A stretch of 64,000 bases of DNA from contig UQFO01000004.1 in assembly GCA_900540275.1 (NCBI GenBank), forward strand, positions 105,884 to 169,883, written 5' to 3'. The position numbers and the translations under genes are program-made. Below, piece after piece: positions 8,410 to 15,767 of this stretch (positions are counted from its first letter, which is position 1; each line of letters begins with the position of its first letter). The notes under the pieces were generated by a model that saw only the letters and a list, made by a program, of their open reading frames with translations, had not been told where the DNA came from and ran no database searches. The stretch is from an uncultured Oscillospiraceae bacterium. GTDB taxonomy: Bacteria > Bacillota > Clostridia > Oscillospirales > Acutalibacteraceae.

Positions 8410-8811
8410 ATGGCAGCACCTAAGGGTAAGAAGACCACAGTGCGCAGACGCCGCGAGCGCAAAAATATCGAGCGCGGGGCAGCGCATATCCAGTCTACAT
8501 TCAACAACACGATTGTTACAATCACAGATACACAGGGCAACGCCGTTTCCTGGGCGAGCGCCGGAGAGCTGGGCTTCCGTGGCTCCAGAAAATCTACTCC
8601 GTATGCAGCGCAGTCGGCTGCCGAGACGGCCGCAAAGGCCGCGATGGAGCACGGCATGAAGTCCGTTGAGGTTTATGTCAAAGGACCGGGCGCAGGCCGT
8701 GAAGCCGCAATCAGAGCGCTTCAGTCCGCAGGACTCGAGGTCAACATGATTAAAGACGTGACCCCGATTCCGCATAACGGATGCCGTCCTCCGAAGAGAA
8801 GACGCGTATAG
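8410..8811 (+). CDS. rpsK: 30S ribosomal protein S11
   Basis: A 133-residue S11 of the 30S platform. Conserved parts are HIQSTFNNTIVTITDTQGN near residue 28, GSRKSTPYAAQSAAE near 56, and the C-terminal DVTPIPHNGCRPPKRRRV. ATG at 8410 follows GAAGGAGGGTTAACCT. Normal length and position between rpsM and rpsD. Confidence 0.98.
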   Translation: MAAPKGKKTTVRRRRERKNIERGAAHIQSTFNNTIVTITDTQGNAVSWASAGELGFRGSRKSTPYAAQSAAETAAKAAMEHGMKSVEVYVKGPGAGREAAIRALQSAGLEVNMIKDVTPIPHNGCRPPKRRRV

Positions 8812-8835
8812 TCATAATAAAGGAGGAAAAAAACA

Positions 8836-9435
8836 ATGGCTAAGAACATGCAGCCGATTGCGAAACGTTGCAGAGCTCTCGGTATTTCTCCCACAGTGAT
8901 GGGATATTCCAAAAAGACTTCTAACAGGAATCCGCTTGGCAATTCCAGAAGGAAAAAGAGCGAATACAGCCTCCAGCTGACGGAAAAGCAAAAGGTAAAG
9001 TTTATTTACGGCATTCTTGAAAAGCAGTTCAGAATGTACTACGAAAAGGCCGAAAAATCGGGCGGCAAAACCGGCGAGGTCCTGCTCACCACGATTGAAC
9101 GCAGGCTTGATAATGTTATATTCAGGCTCGGGCTTGCTTCTACAAGAAGGGAAGCAAGGCAGCTCGTCAACCACGGCCACTTTACAGTCAATGGTAAAAG
9201 GGTCAACATTCCTTCTTACCTAATTAAGGTTGGGGATGTCATCGAGGTTTGCGAAAAAAGCCGTTCGACAAACAGATTTAAAACCATGGCGGAAAGCGAT
9301 ATGCTCGTTACCGTTCCGAAATGGCTTGAAAAATCTCAGAATCCGCTCGGCGGAAAGGTTCTTGCGATGCCGCAGAGAGACGATATTGAATTCCCGGTTG
9401 AGGAACACCTGATCGTCGAGTTGTACTCCAAGTAA
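8836..9435 (+). CDS. rpsD: 30S ribosomal protein S4
   Basis: A 199-residue S4, a primary 16S rRNA binder. The N-terminal zinc cysteines of some S4 proteins are absent (C- form, as often in clostridia). An S4 RNA-binding domain spans about residues 92-150 with RRLDNVIFRLGLASTRREAR and VNHGHFTVNGKRVNIPS. ATG at 8836 follows AAAGGAGGAAAAAAACA. Confidence 0.97.
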   Translation: MAKNMQPIAKRCRALGISPTVMGYSKKTSNRNPLGNSRRKKSEYSLQLTEKQKVKFIYGILEKQFRMYYEKAEKSGGKTGEVLLTTIERRLDNVIFRLGLASTRREARQLVNHGHFTVNGKRVNIPSYLIKVGDVIEVCEKSRSTNRFKTMAESDMLVTVPKWLEKSQNPLGGKVLAMPQRDDIEFPVEEHLIVELYSK

Positions 9436-9502
9436 TCCTGCAGTCGTTTAAAGGTTTACACAGGGCAGGCAGACTGCCCAATGTTAGGAGGAGGTTCGCT
9501 GA

Positions 9503-10456
9503 ATGATAGAAATTGAAAAGCCAAGAATAGAAACTGAGGAATTATCAAACGACGGTACCTATGGCAGATTTGTAGTGGAGCCGTTGGAGCGTGGTTTTGG
9601 CAACACTTTGGGAAACAGCCTTAGAAGAGTGCTTCTTTCTTCTCTTGAGGGCGTAGCTGTTACTTCGTTGAAGATTGACGGTGTGCTTCATGAATTTTCC
9701 ACCATTCCCGGTGTGAAGGAGGACGTAACCGAAATCGTCCTGAACATGAAGGGACTTACCGCAAAGCTTCATTGCAATGGCCCCAAAACGGTTGAAATCA
9801 GCGCGGAGGGACCCTGTGAGGTCACCGCCGATTCCATAAAGTGTGACAGTGAAGTTGAAATCCTGAATCCCGACATGCACATTGCAACTTTGGGCGACGA
9901 CGCAAAGCTTTATATGGAAATTACCCTTGATAAGGGCAGGGGATATATCCCCGCGGAGCGCAACAAGGTAATCAACGGTACCAATGTAATCGGCGAATTG
10001 CCTGTTGACTCAATCTATACGCCTGTGCTGAAGGTGAACTACACGGTGGAAAACACGCGTGTCGGCCAGATTACCGACTATGACAAGCTCACGCTTGACG
10101 TGTGGACCAACGGCGTCATCAACGCACAGGAGGCCGTATCGCTTGCGGCAAAGGTTTTGACAGAGCACCTCAATCTCTTCGTCGATTTGTCCGACCAGGG
10201 CTACAGCACAGAGATTATGGTGGAAAAGGACGACAAGGGCAAGGAAAAGGTTCTTGAAATGACGATTGAAGAGCTTGACCTTTCCGTCCGTTCCTTTAAC
10301 TGCTTAAAGCGTGCAGGCATCAATACGGTGGAGGATTTAATCAATAAGTCTGAGGACGACATGATGAAGGTCCGCAACCTGGGAAGAAAATCCCTGGAAG
10401 AGGTAGTTTACAAGCTGAACTCCCTGGGCTTCAGTCTTCAGAAAGACGACGAATGA
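9503..10456 (+). CDS. rpoA: RNA polymerase alpha subunit
   Basis: A 317-residue subunit. The N-terminal assembly domain has FVVEPLERGFGNTLGNSLRR near residue 25 and the C-terminal domain, which binds UP elements and activators, has ELDLSVRSFNCLKRAGINTV near residue 255 and LGRKSLEEVVYKLNSLG. A moderately acidic linker joins them. ATG at 9503 follows TAGGAGGAGGTTCGCTGA. It lies between rpsD and rplQ. Confidence 0.98.
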   Translation: MIEIEKPRIETEELSNDGTYGRFVVEPLERGFGNTLGNSLRRVLLSSLEGVAVTSLKIDGVLHEFSTIPGVKEDVTEIVLNMKGLTAKLHCNGPKTVEISAEGPCEVTADSIKCDSEVEILNPDMHIATLGDDAKLYMEITLDKGRGYIPAERNKVINGTNVIGELPVDSIYTPVLKVNYTVENTRVGQITDYDKLTLDVWTNGVINAQEAVSLAAKVLTEHLNLFVDLSDQGYSTEIMVEKDDKGKEKVLEMTIEELDLSVRSFNCLKRAGINTVEDLINKSEDDMMKVRNLGRKSLEEVVYKLNSLGFSLQKDDE

Positions 10457-10500
10457 TAACGGCCCATTCGCAAATCACAAGGTAAAGGAGTGAATTTTCG

Positions 10501-10842
10501 ATGCCCGGTACAAGAAAACTGGGAAGAGCTACCGCTCACAGAACAGCAATGCTCAGAGCGATGGTAACTTTTCTCTTAGAGAACGGTAAAATAGAGACTA
10601 CGGTCACCCGCGCCAAGGAGGTCAGCTCCCTGGCGGAGAAGATGATCACAATCGCAAAGGAAAACAATCTTCACAACAAGCGTATGGTGATGTCCTTCGT
10701 AACAAAGGAAGACGTCGTATATAAGCTGTTCAGCGAGATTGCCCCGAAGTATGCCGACAGGAACGGCGGCTATACGCGTATCACAAAGCTCGGCCCCCGC
10801 AGGGGAGACGCAGCTGAAATGGCAATAATCGAGCTGATTTGA
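10501..10842 (+). CDS. rplQ: 50S ribosomal protein L17
   Basis: A 113-residue L17 near the exit tunnel. It starts PGTRKLGRATAHRTAMLRAM and ends RRGDAAEMAIIELI, both typical. ATG at 10501 follows AAAGGAGTGAATTTTCG. It is the last gene of the ribosomal operon; a strong hairpin with a T run starts 28 bases after its stop. Confidence 0.98.
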   Translation: MPGTRKLGRATAHRTAMLRAMVTFLLENGKIETTVTRAKEVSSLAEKMITIAKENNLHNKRMVMSFVTKEDVVYKLFSEIAPKYADRNGGYTRITKLGPRRGDAAEMAIIELI

Positions 10843-10869
10843 TTTCAGCTTGGCAAAGCAATAAAAACA

Positions 10870-10900
10870 CGGCGCAGTAAATTTTACTGCGCCGCTTTTT
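10870..10900 (+). terminator. Rho-independent terminator of the ribosomal operon
   Basis: A perfect inverted repeat, CGGCGCAGTAAA paired with its complement, spans 10870-10894 and is followed by CTTTTT. It ends the transcript after rplQ. Confidence 0.93.
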
Positions 10901-11001
10901 ATAATTTATAAAGTTCATTCACGCTTGTTGAATCACAGTAATGCATACAATAAGCCGAAGGAAGGTCAAAACGGCTTGGAAATCAGGCGTTTTTCATTGA
11001 A

Positions 11002-11486
11002 ATGCGACCAAAATAGACGACTTAAGCCGCGTATATACCCAGCGCTGGAAAAGTAGTACACCTTTATTCCGCAGCATTATCTCGGCTTTATAACGGATGA
11101 CAAGTGGTCTGGGGACTTATCTCAGGCGTATTGACGAAACTCTGGCTTGCAGGTGAAAACGGCCAGATTACCGTCGTCTGTACATACGCGCCTGCATGGG
11201 ACTGCGATTACAAAGGCTGGGAGAAATATTGTTTTCTGCCGCAGGCGTGCGGGAATGGTACCGGAACAAAGCTGATGCGCGCCTCCCTGGGCAGTTTAAA
11301 TCCAATGGGCTTGGCAATATTTATTTATGGGCTTTTGAAAAAAATTTTCCGGCGCGGCTGTTTTATGAAAAAAACTGTTTTCCGTTAAATGGAGACAAAA
11401 TTTCAGAAACAACCGGCAGCAGGGAGATTTATTCAGCCAGATATATATACCAGCCCGCAAGGCAATGTCCTGCCAAAACAGAATAG
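11002..11486 (+). pseudogene. GNAT N-acetyltransferase remnant, several frameshifts
   Basis: No intact frame spans this stretch, but pieces in different + frames read in order as one GNAT-family protein: KIDDLSRVYTQRWKS, then FIPQHYLGFITDDKWSGD, then AGENGQITVVCTYAPAWDCD, then NGLGNIYLWAFEKNFPARL and FYEKNCFPLNGDKISE. The last pieces are the classic GNAT C-terminal beta-alpha-beta part (LW-x-E-x-N-x-x-A-R-x-FYEKN-x-F). At least four frame changes are needed, so the gene is dead. Sense with rplQ and downstream of its terminator. Family assignment is from motif recognition, with no alignment run. Confidence 0.75.
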
Positions 11487-11504
11487 ATTCTTTTTAACAG
11501 ATAA

Positions 11505-11541
11505 AAAAGCCCCTCCGGTAATTTCTCTCCGGAGGGCTTTT
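11505..11541. terminator. Bidirectional terminator between GNAT remnant and membrane gene
   Basis: The segment AAAAAAGCCCCTCCGG, loop, CCGGAGGGCTTTT forms a GC-rich hairpin with A run on the left and T run on the right. It lies just past the stop of the minus-strand gene at 11551 and can terminate both strands. Confidence 0.85.
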
Positions 11542-11550
11542 GGGCTTATG

Positions 11551-13080
11551 TTACGCAGCCGGGGTATCAAGCCGTTTGCCGGAGCGTTTCTTATTGGTAC
11601 GCTTCCACTTGAGGTCAGCGGCCGCGATAATCCCATCGGCCGCAACCAATAGGAAGACTGGAGTAAAGTTCATAAGGTACCTGGAGCGGGTTTCCCAGAC
11701 GAGGAAGAACAGGAAAACGCCGAAAATCAATCCCTTCAGCAGTACGGAAAAATTCATGCCCGGCCTTATAATTGAGGCTATGGCTGAAAGGCATATCATC
11801 AGCAGCATCATTACATGAAACATATTGCTTACAAAAACAAAGCTGTTGTGGTATTTTCCGTTTTTCAAGATAAATTCATGCATAATATTGGGCTGTTGCG
11901 GTTCATTCCAGATATGTTTGCTGATAAAATAGGTACCGTCCGACCAAGTCCACGCAGCCTTTTTTGTCAGATGGTCGAACAGGCCGTCCGGTCCATAATC
12001 CTGCAGGCGCTTTTTGATTTCCTCAATGTTTGCTGCCCTTTTTTCATCGTACGTACCGCTTTTGCGTGTGAACCTGCTGTCTGCCTGGTTAAAGCCGCCG
12101 TTACCCTTAAGCCCCATCATAATCCAGTGGGACATGGGATATTGCTGCTCGTTGAGCTCCTCGGCCGGCGCAAAATTTAGTGTTGACACCAAGGAATGAA
12201 ACGCCAGCATACAGACCAAAAAGACGGCGGCCACGGTTGACATACATGCAAGCGCTCTTTTTACCGGTACACTTAAAAATAAGAACACAACCGCAGCGGC
12301 GAGAATAATGGCAACGCTTCCCTTAAGGGAATATCCGATAAACACAAGGGCAGCAAAAAGAAACAGGTAAAGATATCTTCTAAATGTTTTCTTCGTTTTC
12401 AAGGCGCTGATATACAGAAATATAGGGATGATGACAAACGGCATGCTCAGTGTATCGGTATAAAAGAACGGCGTGTAGGTATAGAACGGAAGGAAGAAAA
12501 AGCACAACAGAAAGGCAAAAAACGCGCCTGAGGCGGAAAATATTTTCTTTGCCGTCTGATAAGTGAATAGGACTGATACACTCAGGGCAATTACGTTTAA
12601 TAAGACGCCTGCTGAAAGCGGTATTTCTCCAAAGGCCAGATATAAGACACGGTAGTATCCGGTTAGCAGAAGAAAAATGCCGTTATTATTAGGATAACGC
12701 GCCATATATCCCTGTGCGGAGGGATACAAATCGTAAGTGTTTGTGAAGGAGCCCGTTTGTGCGACGCTTTTTGCAAAAGCGTTAACCTTACCCAAATCCG
12801 TTACCGGTTCACACATCAGCAGGTACCCCATTGCGAGCTGCAATAAAAGCATAACGGCAAACATAATCCAAAACGCCTTGTCATAATTTTTGACATGATG
12901 TTTTTTTGCATGCTTCTCCAACAGTTTATAAGCGATAATGGCAATTGCGGCTAGCGCTATGCCGGATAATATACAAAAGACGTTTTGAGCACCAATTGTA
13001 AGAAAAACGTTTAATACAATCCATCCGAACGAGAGCAGAAATATAACATGGAACACACGGTTCGTTTTACTGAATCTCAT
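11551..13080 (-). CDS. GT-C-like polytopic membrane glycosyltransferase
   Basis: A 509-residue protein with about eleven to thirteen hydrophobic segments. After the first two helices comes a long outer loop (YDLYPSAQGYMARYPNNNG) typical of GT-C transferases of the ArnT/PMT type, which take sugars from polyprenyl-phosphate carriers. A large extracytoplasmic segment (about 310-410) contains GLKGNGGFNQADSRFTRKSG and repeats of charged residues. The C-terminus is basic and cytoplasmic. The start ATG (13080) follows AAGGAGGAAAAA on the minus strand. Donor and acceptor cannot be read from sequence; a role in decorating wall polymers or proteins is inference. It stands alone, ending at a bidirectional terminator. 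Confidence 0.7.
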   Translation of the reverse strand: MRFSKTNRVFHVIFLLSFGWIVLNVFLTIGAQNVFCILSGIALAAIAIIAYKLLEKHAKKHHVKNYDKAFWIMFAVMLLLQLAMGYLLMCEPVTDLGKVNAFAKSVAQTGSFTNTYDLYPSAQGYMARYPNNNGIFLLLTGYYRVLYLAFGEIPLSAGVLLNVIALSVSVLFTYQTAKKIFSASGAFFAFLLCFFFLPFYTYTPFFYTDTLSMPFVIIPIFLYISALKTKKTFRRYLYLFLFAALVFIGYSLKGSVAIILAAAVVFLFLSVPVKRALACMSTVAAVFLVCMLAFHSLVSTLNFAPAEELNEQQYPMSHWIMMGLKGNGGFNQADSRFTRKSGTYDEKRAANIEEIKKRLQDYGPDGLFDHLTKKAAWTWSDGTYFISKHIWNEPQQPNIMHEFILKNGKYHNSFVFVSNMFHVMMLLMICLSAIASIIRPGMNFSVLLKGLIFGVFLFFLVWETRSRYLMNFTPVFLLVAADGIIAAADLKWKRTNKKRSGKRLDTPAA

Positions 13081-13227
13081 TTTTTCCTCCTTGGGTGAAC
13101 TTAATTCACGTATTTTTTATTATACTAATTACCATTAAGCAAGTCAATTCGTTACAAAAAAGAATTAAAATGTAAAACAGAAAATTATGATTGCAATTGC
13201 AAAAGAAAAAAGCTATAATAAAAACAT

Positions 13228-13304
13228 CCGCCCGTGGCGCAGCTGGATAACGCAACGGATTCCGATTCCGGAGATCGGGGGTTCGAATCCCTCCGGGCGG
13301 GCCA
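13228..13304 (+). tRNA. tRNA-Arg (anticodon CCG), integration target
   Basis: A 77-base cloverleaf. The acceptor stem is CCGCCCG pairing with CGGGCGG, discriminator G73, and CCA is encoded at 13302-13304. D arm GCGC/CGC with AGCTGGATAA loop; anticodon loop TTCCGAT gives anticodon CCG, reading CGG (Arg); T stem GGGGG/CCCTC around TTCGAAT. Its 3' 23 bases plus 15 bases downstream recur at 26007, marking it as the attachment site of the island that follows. The 3' end of the gene here is rebuilt from the element's copy. Confidence 0.95.
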
Positions 13305-13319
13305 AAGGAGACAAACGCA
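13282..13319 (+). repeat. Left attachment repeat (attL core, 38 bp)
   Basis: Thirty-eight bases starting in the T loop of tRNA-Arg (TTCGAATCCCTCCGGG...) through CCA and on to ACAAACGCA are identical to 26007-26044. Beyond the core, both sides continue with diverged but recognisable similarity through two hairpins (to about 13425 and 26135). Direct repeats of a tRNA 3' end are the signature of site-specific integration. Confidence 0.92.
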
Positions 13320-13357
13320 AAACAAACCAAGTGTTTGTAGGTGTTTGTCTTTTTTTC
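13309..13357 (+). terminator. tRNA-Arg terminator, left copy
   Basis: AGACAAAC at 13309 pairs with GTTTGTCT ending 13350, with inner ACA/TGT pairing, followed by seven T residues. The stem is imperfect compared with the uninterrupted copy at 26034-26075, as expected if the left copy came with the element. Confidence 0.75.
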
Positions 13358-13467
13358 TTGTAAAAATAGATGTCAAATAGGATGTTTGAGAGCAGAAACG
13401 GGGTAAAACCGTTTCTGCTCTTTCTATATAAACCTATAAAAATCCCAACTTTGAAAGGAGTATCGTT

Positions 13468-13800
13468 ATGGAGCTGAACAAAATCGAATCTAAACTATTT
13501 GGCCGTATCTGTTACGGATTTACCCGTCGTGGAGATGGCATCGTCGTAATCGATGAAGAGAAATCGGAGGTGGTTCGGTCAATTTTCCGGATGTATCGAG
13601 AAGGTAACAGCTTGGAGAATATTCAGAAAAAACTGTATGAGTCAGGAATCCCATCCCCCTCCGGGAATCCGAGATGGACACGTGATGTCATCGACAAGGT
13701 GCTAACCAACGGGAAGTATGCCCGTGGAATCATATCCTTTGAGGACTTTGTCGACGTACAGTTTACGAAAGAAAAAGCGTGCCGGTATTGTAGAACCTGA
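13468..13800 (+). CDS. Stand-alone Recombinase-domain protein (no catalytic domain)
   Basis: A 110-residue protein corresponding to the Recombinase (PF07508-type) DNA-binding domain that follows the catalytic domain in large serine recombinases: GRICYGFTRRGDGIVVIDEE, VRSIFRMYREGNSLENIQKK, then GIPSPSGNPRWTRDVIDKVL and NGKYARGI. There is no resolvase catalytic domain and no active-site serine. ATG at 13468 follows AAAGGAGTATCGTT, so it looks like a translated gene rather than a random truncation. It could act as a directionality or accessory DNA-binding factor for the recombinase downstream; that is inference. Alternatively it is a remnant of a second recombinase. Confidence 0.75.
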   Translation: MELNKIESKLFGRICYGFTRRGDGIVVIDEEKSEVVRSIFRMYREGNSLENIQKKLYESGIPSPSGNPRWTRDVIDKVLTNGKYARGIISFEDFVDVQFTKEKACRYCRT

Positions 13801-13813
13801 TAAAATTCACCAT

Positions 13814-13845
13814 ACTATCCTTATCTTAACTTTAGAAAGGATAGT
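13814..13845 (+). promoter_or_regulatory. Hairpin that buries the ribosome-binding site of the KilA-N gene
   Basis: ACTATCCTT (13814-13822) and AAGGATAGT (13837-13845) are perfect inverted repeats. The right arm contains the AAAGGA ribosome-binding site of the ATG at 13850, so the stem could lower translation or respond to translation of the upstream gene. Confidence 0.45.
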
Positions 13846-13849
13846 TGTC

Positions 13850-14344
13850 ATGAGCTCATCGAAAGACAGGATTACTTACACCGCCGCAGTGGAACTTTAC
13901 CTCAAGCCGCTTCTCCAAAAAGGGATCATTCGTTATGAAACCTATTACGACGCAGGGAACCTGTTGTTTGACCGATTTGGGATGTATCATTTTGAACAAG
14001 CTTGCCGGCCTACGAAAAAGGTGACCAAAGAGACACGGCAGAAACCGCCGCAAAGTCAGTACCCAGACTATGTTTCCCTCACCGAGTTGGCCAAGCAGTT
14101 GAAGCATGGTGCCCCGAACCAAGTCATTGCAGGATGGCTGAACAGGAAAAACACCAAGGAGTATATCGAGCTGTGGAGGCAGAAGACAAACTGCTCTGAC
14201 GGGATCGTTACACAAAGGGGGAATCACGGCGGAACCTACGCAGCCCCTGCCATCGCTGGCTATTTCATGATTTGTATGTCACCTAGAGTTGCGTTGCAGT
14301 TCATGGAGCAAACCATTGAAAAGAGGGTGGCTGTGCATGGATAA
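13850..14344 (+). CDS. KilA-N domain protein
   Basis: A 164-residue protein. The C-terminal half has the KilA-N pattern: VIAGWLNRKNTKEYIELWRQ, then GNHGGTYAAPAIAGYFMICM and SPRVALQFMEQTIEKR. The N-terminal part is small and mixed charge. KilA-N domains bind DNA and are frequent in phages and mobile elements. ATG at 13850 has AGAAAGGATAGTTGTC upstream; an in-frame upstream extension overlaps the previous gene and has no ribosome-binding site. Its stop overlaps the start of the recombinase by 8 bases, suggesting coupled expression, and thus a role linked to recombination or its control. Confidence 0.72.
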   Translation: MSSSKDRITYTAAVELYLKPLLQKGIIRYETYYDAGNLLFDRFGMYHFEQACRPTKKVTKETRQKPPQSQYPDYVSLTELAKQLKHGAPNQVIAGWLNRKNTKEYIELWRQKTNCSDGIVTQRGNHGGTYAAPAIAGYFMICMSPRVALQFMEQTIEKRVAVHG

Positions 14345-15686
14345 AAAGGTCATCGAGATACCTGCGAGAGAGCTGGACATAGCTGAAACGAACAAACCGC
14401 TCCGTGTCGCCGCGTATTGCCGGGTCAGTACGGACAAGGACGAGCAGCAGAACAGCTTGGAGATGCAGGTGAAATACTATACCGAAAAAATACAGGGAAC
14501 ACCCAACTGGAAACTGGCCGGAATCTTTACGGATGAAGGAATCAGCGGGACTACCGACAAAAAGCGTCCTGAGTTCATGAGGATGGTGCGCATGTGTCAA
14601 GGAGGGAGAATAGACCGTATCCTGACGAAATCCATCTCCCGATTTTCCAGGAATACGGTGGACTGTTTATCCTGGATACGCAAACTGAAAGCGCTCGGCG
14701 TATCTGTCCTGTTCGAGAAGGAGGGAATCGATACGGCGGAAAGCATGGGAGAAACTTTCCTGACTTGGTTCAGCGCGTTTGCGCAGGCAGAAAGTGAGTC
14801 CATCAGCCAGAACGTGACATGGGGCGTGAGGAAAGGATTCAAGGAAGGCCGCTACAACTTCCATTACCATCATTTCTGTGGTTATGAAAAAGGCCCGGAC
14901 GGACAGCCATCGATTGTTGAAGATGAGGCCGTCATCATCCGCAGGATTTTTGCCTCTTATTTGGAAGGAGTGTCGTTACGCGGAATCAAAGAATGGCTGG
15001 AAAAAGAAGAAGTTCCTTCGCCGTCCGGCATGCAGCAGTGGAACTCCAACACAATATGGAGTATTTTGAACAACGAAAAATACTGCGGGGACGTGCTATG
15101 TCAGAAGACGTATACCGCAGACTTCCTGACCAGCGACGTCAGGAAGAACAAAGGAGAGCTGCCCCAATACTTCATAGAGGACAACCACCCCGCAATCGTC
15201 ACAAAAGAAGTGTTCCGGCAGGTCCATGAGGAGATGCAGAGGCGGGCCTCCGTCTTTAAGCCGAAAGAGAAAAAAAGCAGGTACAGCAGCAAGTATGCTT
15301 TGACCGGGAAGGTGACTTGCGCGGAATGCGGCGCACTCTACCGCAGGACCACATGGACGAACAGGGCAAAGGAGAGAAAAATCGTGTGGCGTTGCATAAA
15401 CAGACTGGAAAATGGGACGAAAAACTGCAAGGAATCCCCCTCCGTACCGGAAGAAGAGCTGAAAAATGCGGTATTGAAGCAACTCAAAACGAAGCTGTCC
15501 GGACTCGATGTTGTTGCAGTGGTCACTGAATGCCTGGAGCAGCTCGGAATCGATATTCCACAGGAACTGGAAAAATTGTCACTCACGCAGGATGATCGTC
15601 TGACAGATTGTTTCGATATACTGGTACGGCAAACAGTACAGAAAGTCATGGTGTCAAAAACTGATATATGTATAATTTTTGTTTAA
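14337..15686 (+). CDS. Large serine recombinase (site-specific integrase)
   Basis: A 449-residue recombinase. The resolvase catalytic domain begins RVAAYCRVSTDKDEQQNSLE, placing the nucleophile serine at residue 31; DEGISGTTDKKRPEFMRM and TKSISRFSRNTVD supply the catalytic arginines. The Recombinase domain follows (EGVSLRGIKEWLEKEEVPSP), then a zinc ribbon with CAECGALYRR and later cysteines in RCINRLENGTKNCKE, then a short coiled coil. ATG at 14337 has AAGAGGGTGG upstream and overlaps the KilA-N stop. It is the only intact integrase in the island, so it is the best candidate for its movement into tRNA-Arg, although tRNA 3'-end targeting is more usual for tyrosine integrases. Confidence 0.93.
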   Translation: MDKKVIEIPARELDIAETNKPLRVAAYCRVSTDKDEQQNSLEMQVKYYTEKIQGTPNWKLAGIFTDEGISGTTDKKRPEFMRMVRMCQGGRIDRILTKSISRFSRNTVDCLSWIRKLKALGVSVLFEKEGIDTAESMGETFLTWFSAFAQAESESISQNVTWGVRKGFKEGRYNFHYHHFCGYEKGPDGQPSIVEDEAVIIRRIFASYLEGVSLRGIKEWLEKEEVPSPSGMQQWNSNTIWSILNNEKYCGDVLCQKTYTADFLTSDVRKNKGELPQYFIEDNHPAIVTKEVFRQVHEEMQRRASVFKPKEKKSRYSSKYALTGKVTCAECGALYRRTTWTNRAKERKIVWRCINRLENGTKNCKESPSVPEEELKNAVLKQLKTKLSGLDVVAVVTECLEQLGIDIPQELEKLSLTQDDRLTDCFDILVRQTVQKVMVSKTDICIIFV

Positions 15687-15690
15687 TAAG

Positions 15691-15725
15691 TTGAAAATAC
15701 TGGAAATATGTGATATGATATCACA
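15691..15725 (+). promoter_or_regulatory. Promoter with palindromic operator before the STAND gene
   Basis: A -35 TTGAAA (15691-15696) and -10 TATGAT (15714-15719) are separated by 17 bases. The palindrome TGTGATATGATATCACA (15709-15725) covers the -10 element, so a dimeric repressor bound there would block transcription. The binding protein is unknown; the KilA-N protein upstream is one possibility. Confidence 0.65.
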
Positions 15726-15767
15726 CAGAAAGAAAGTTGCAAATATTATCGAAGGGATAAGATCATT

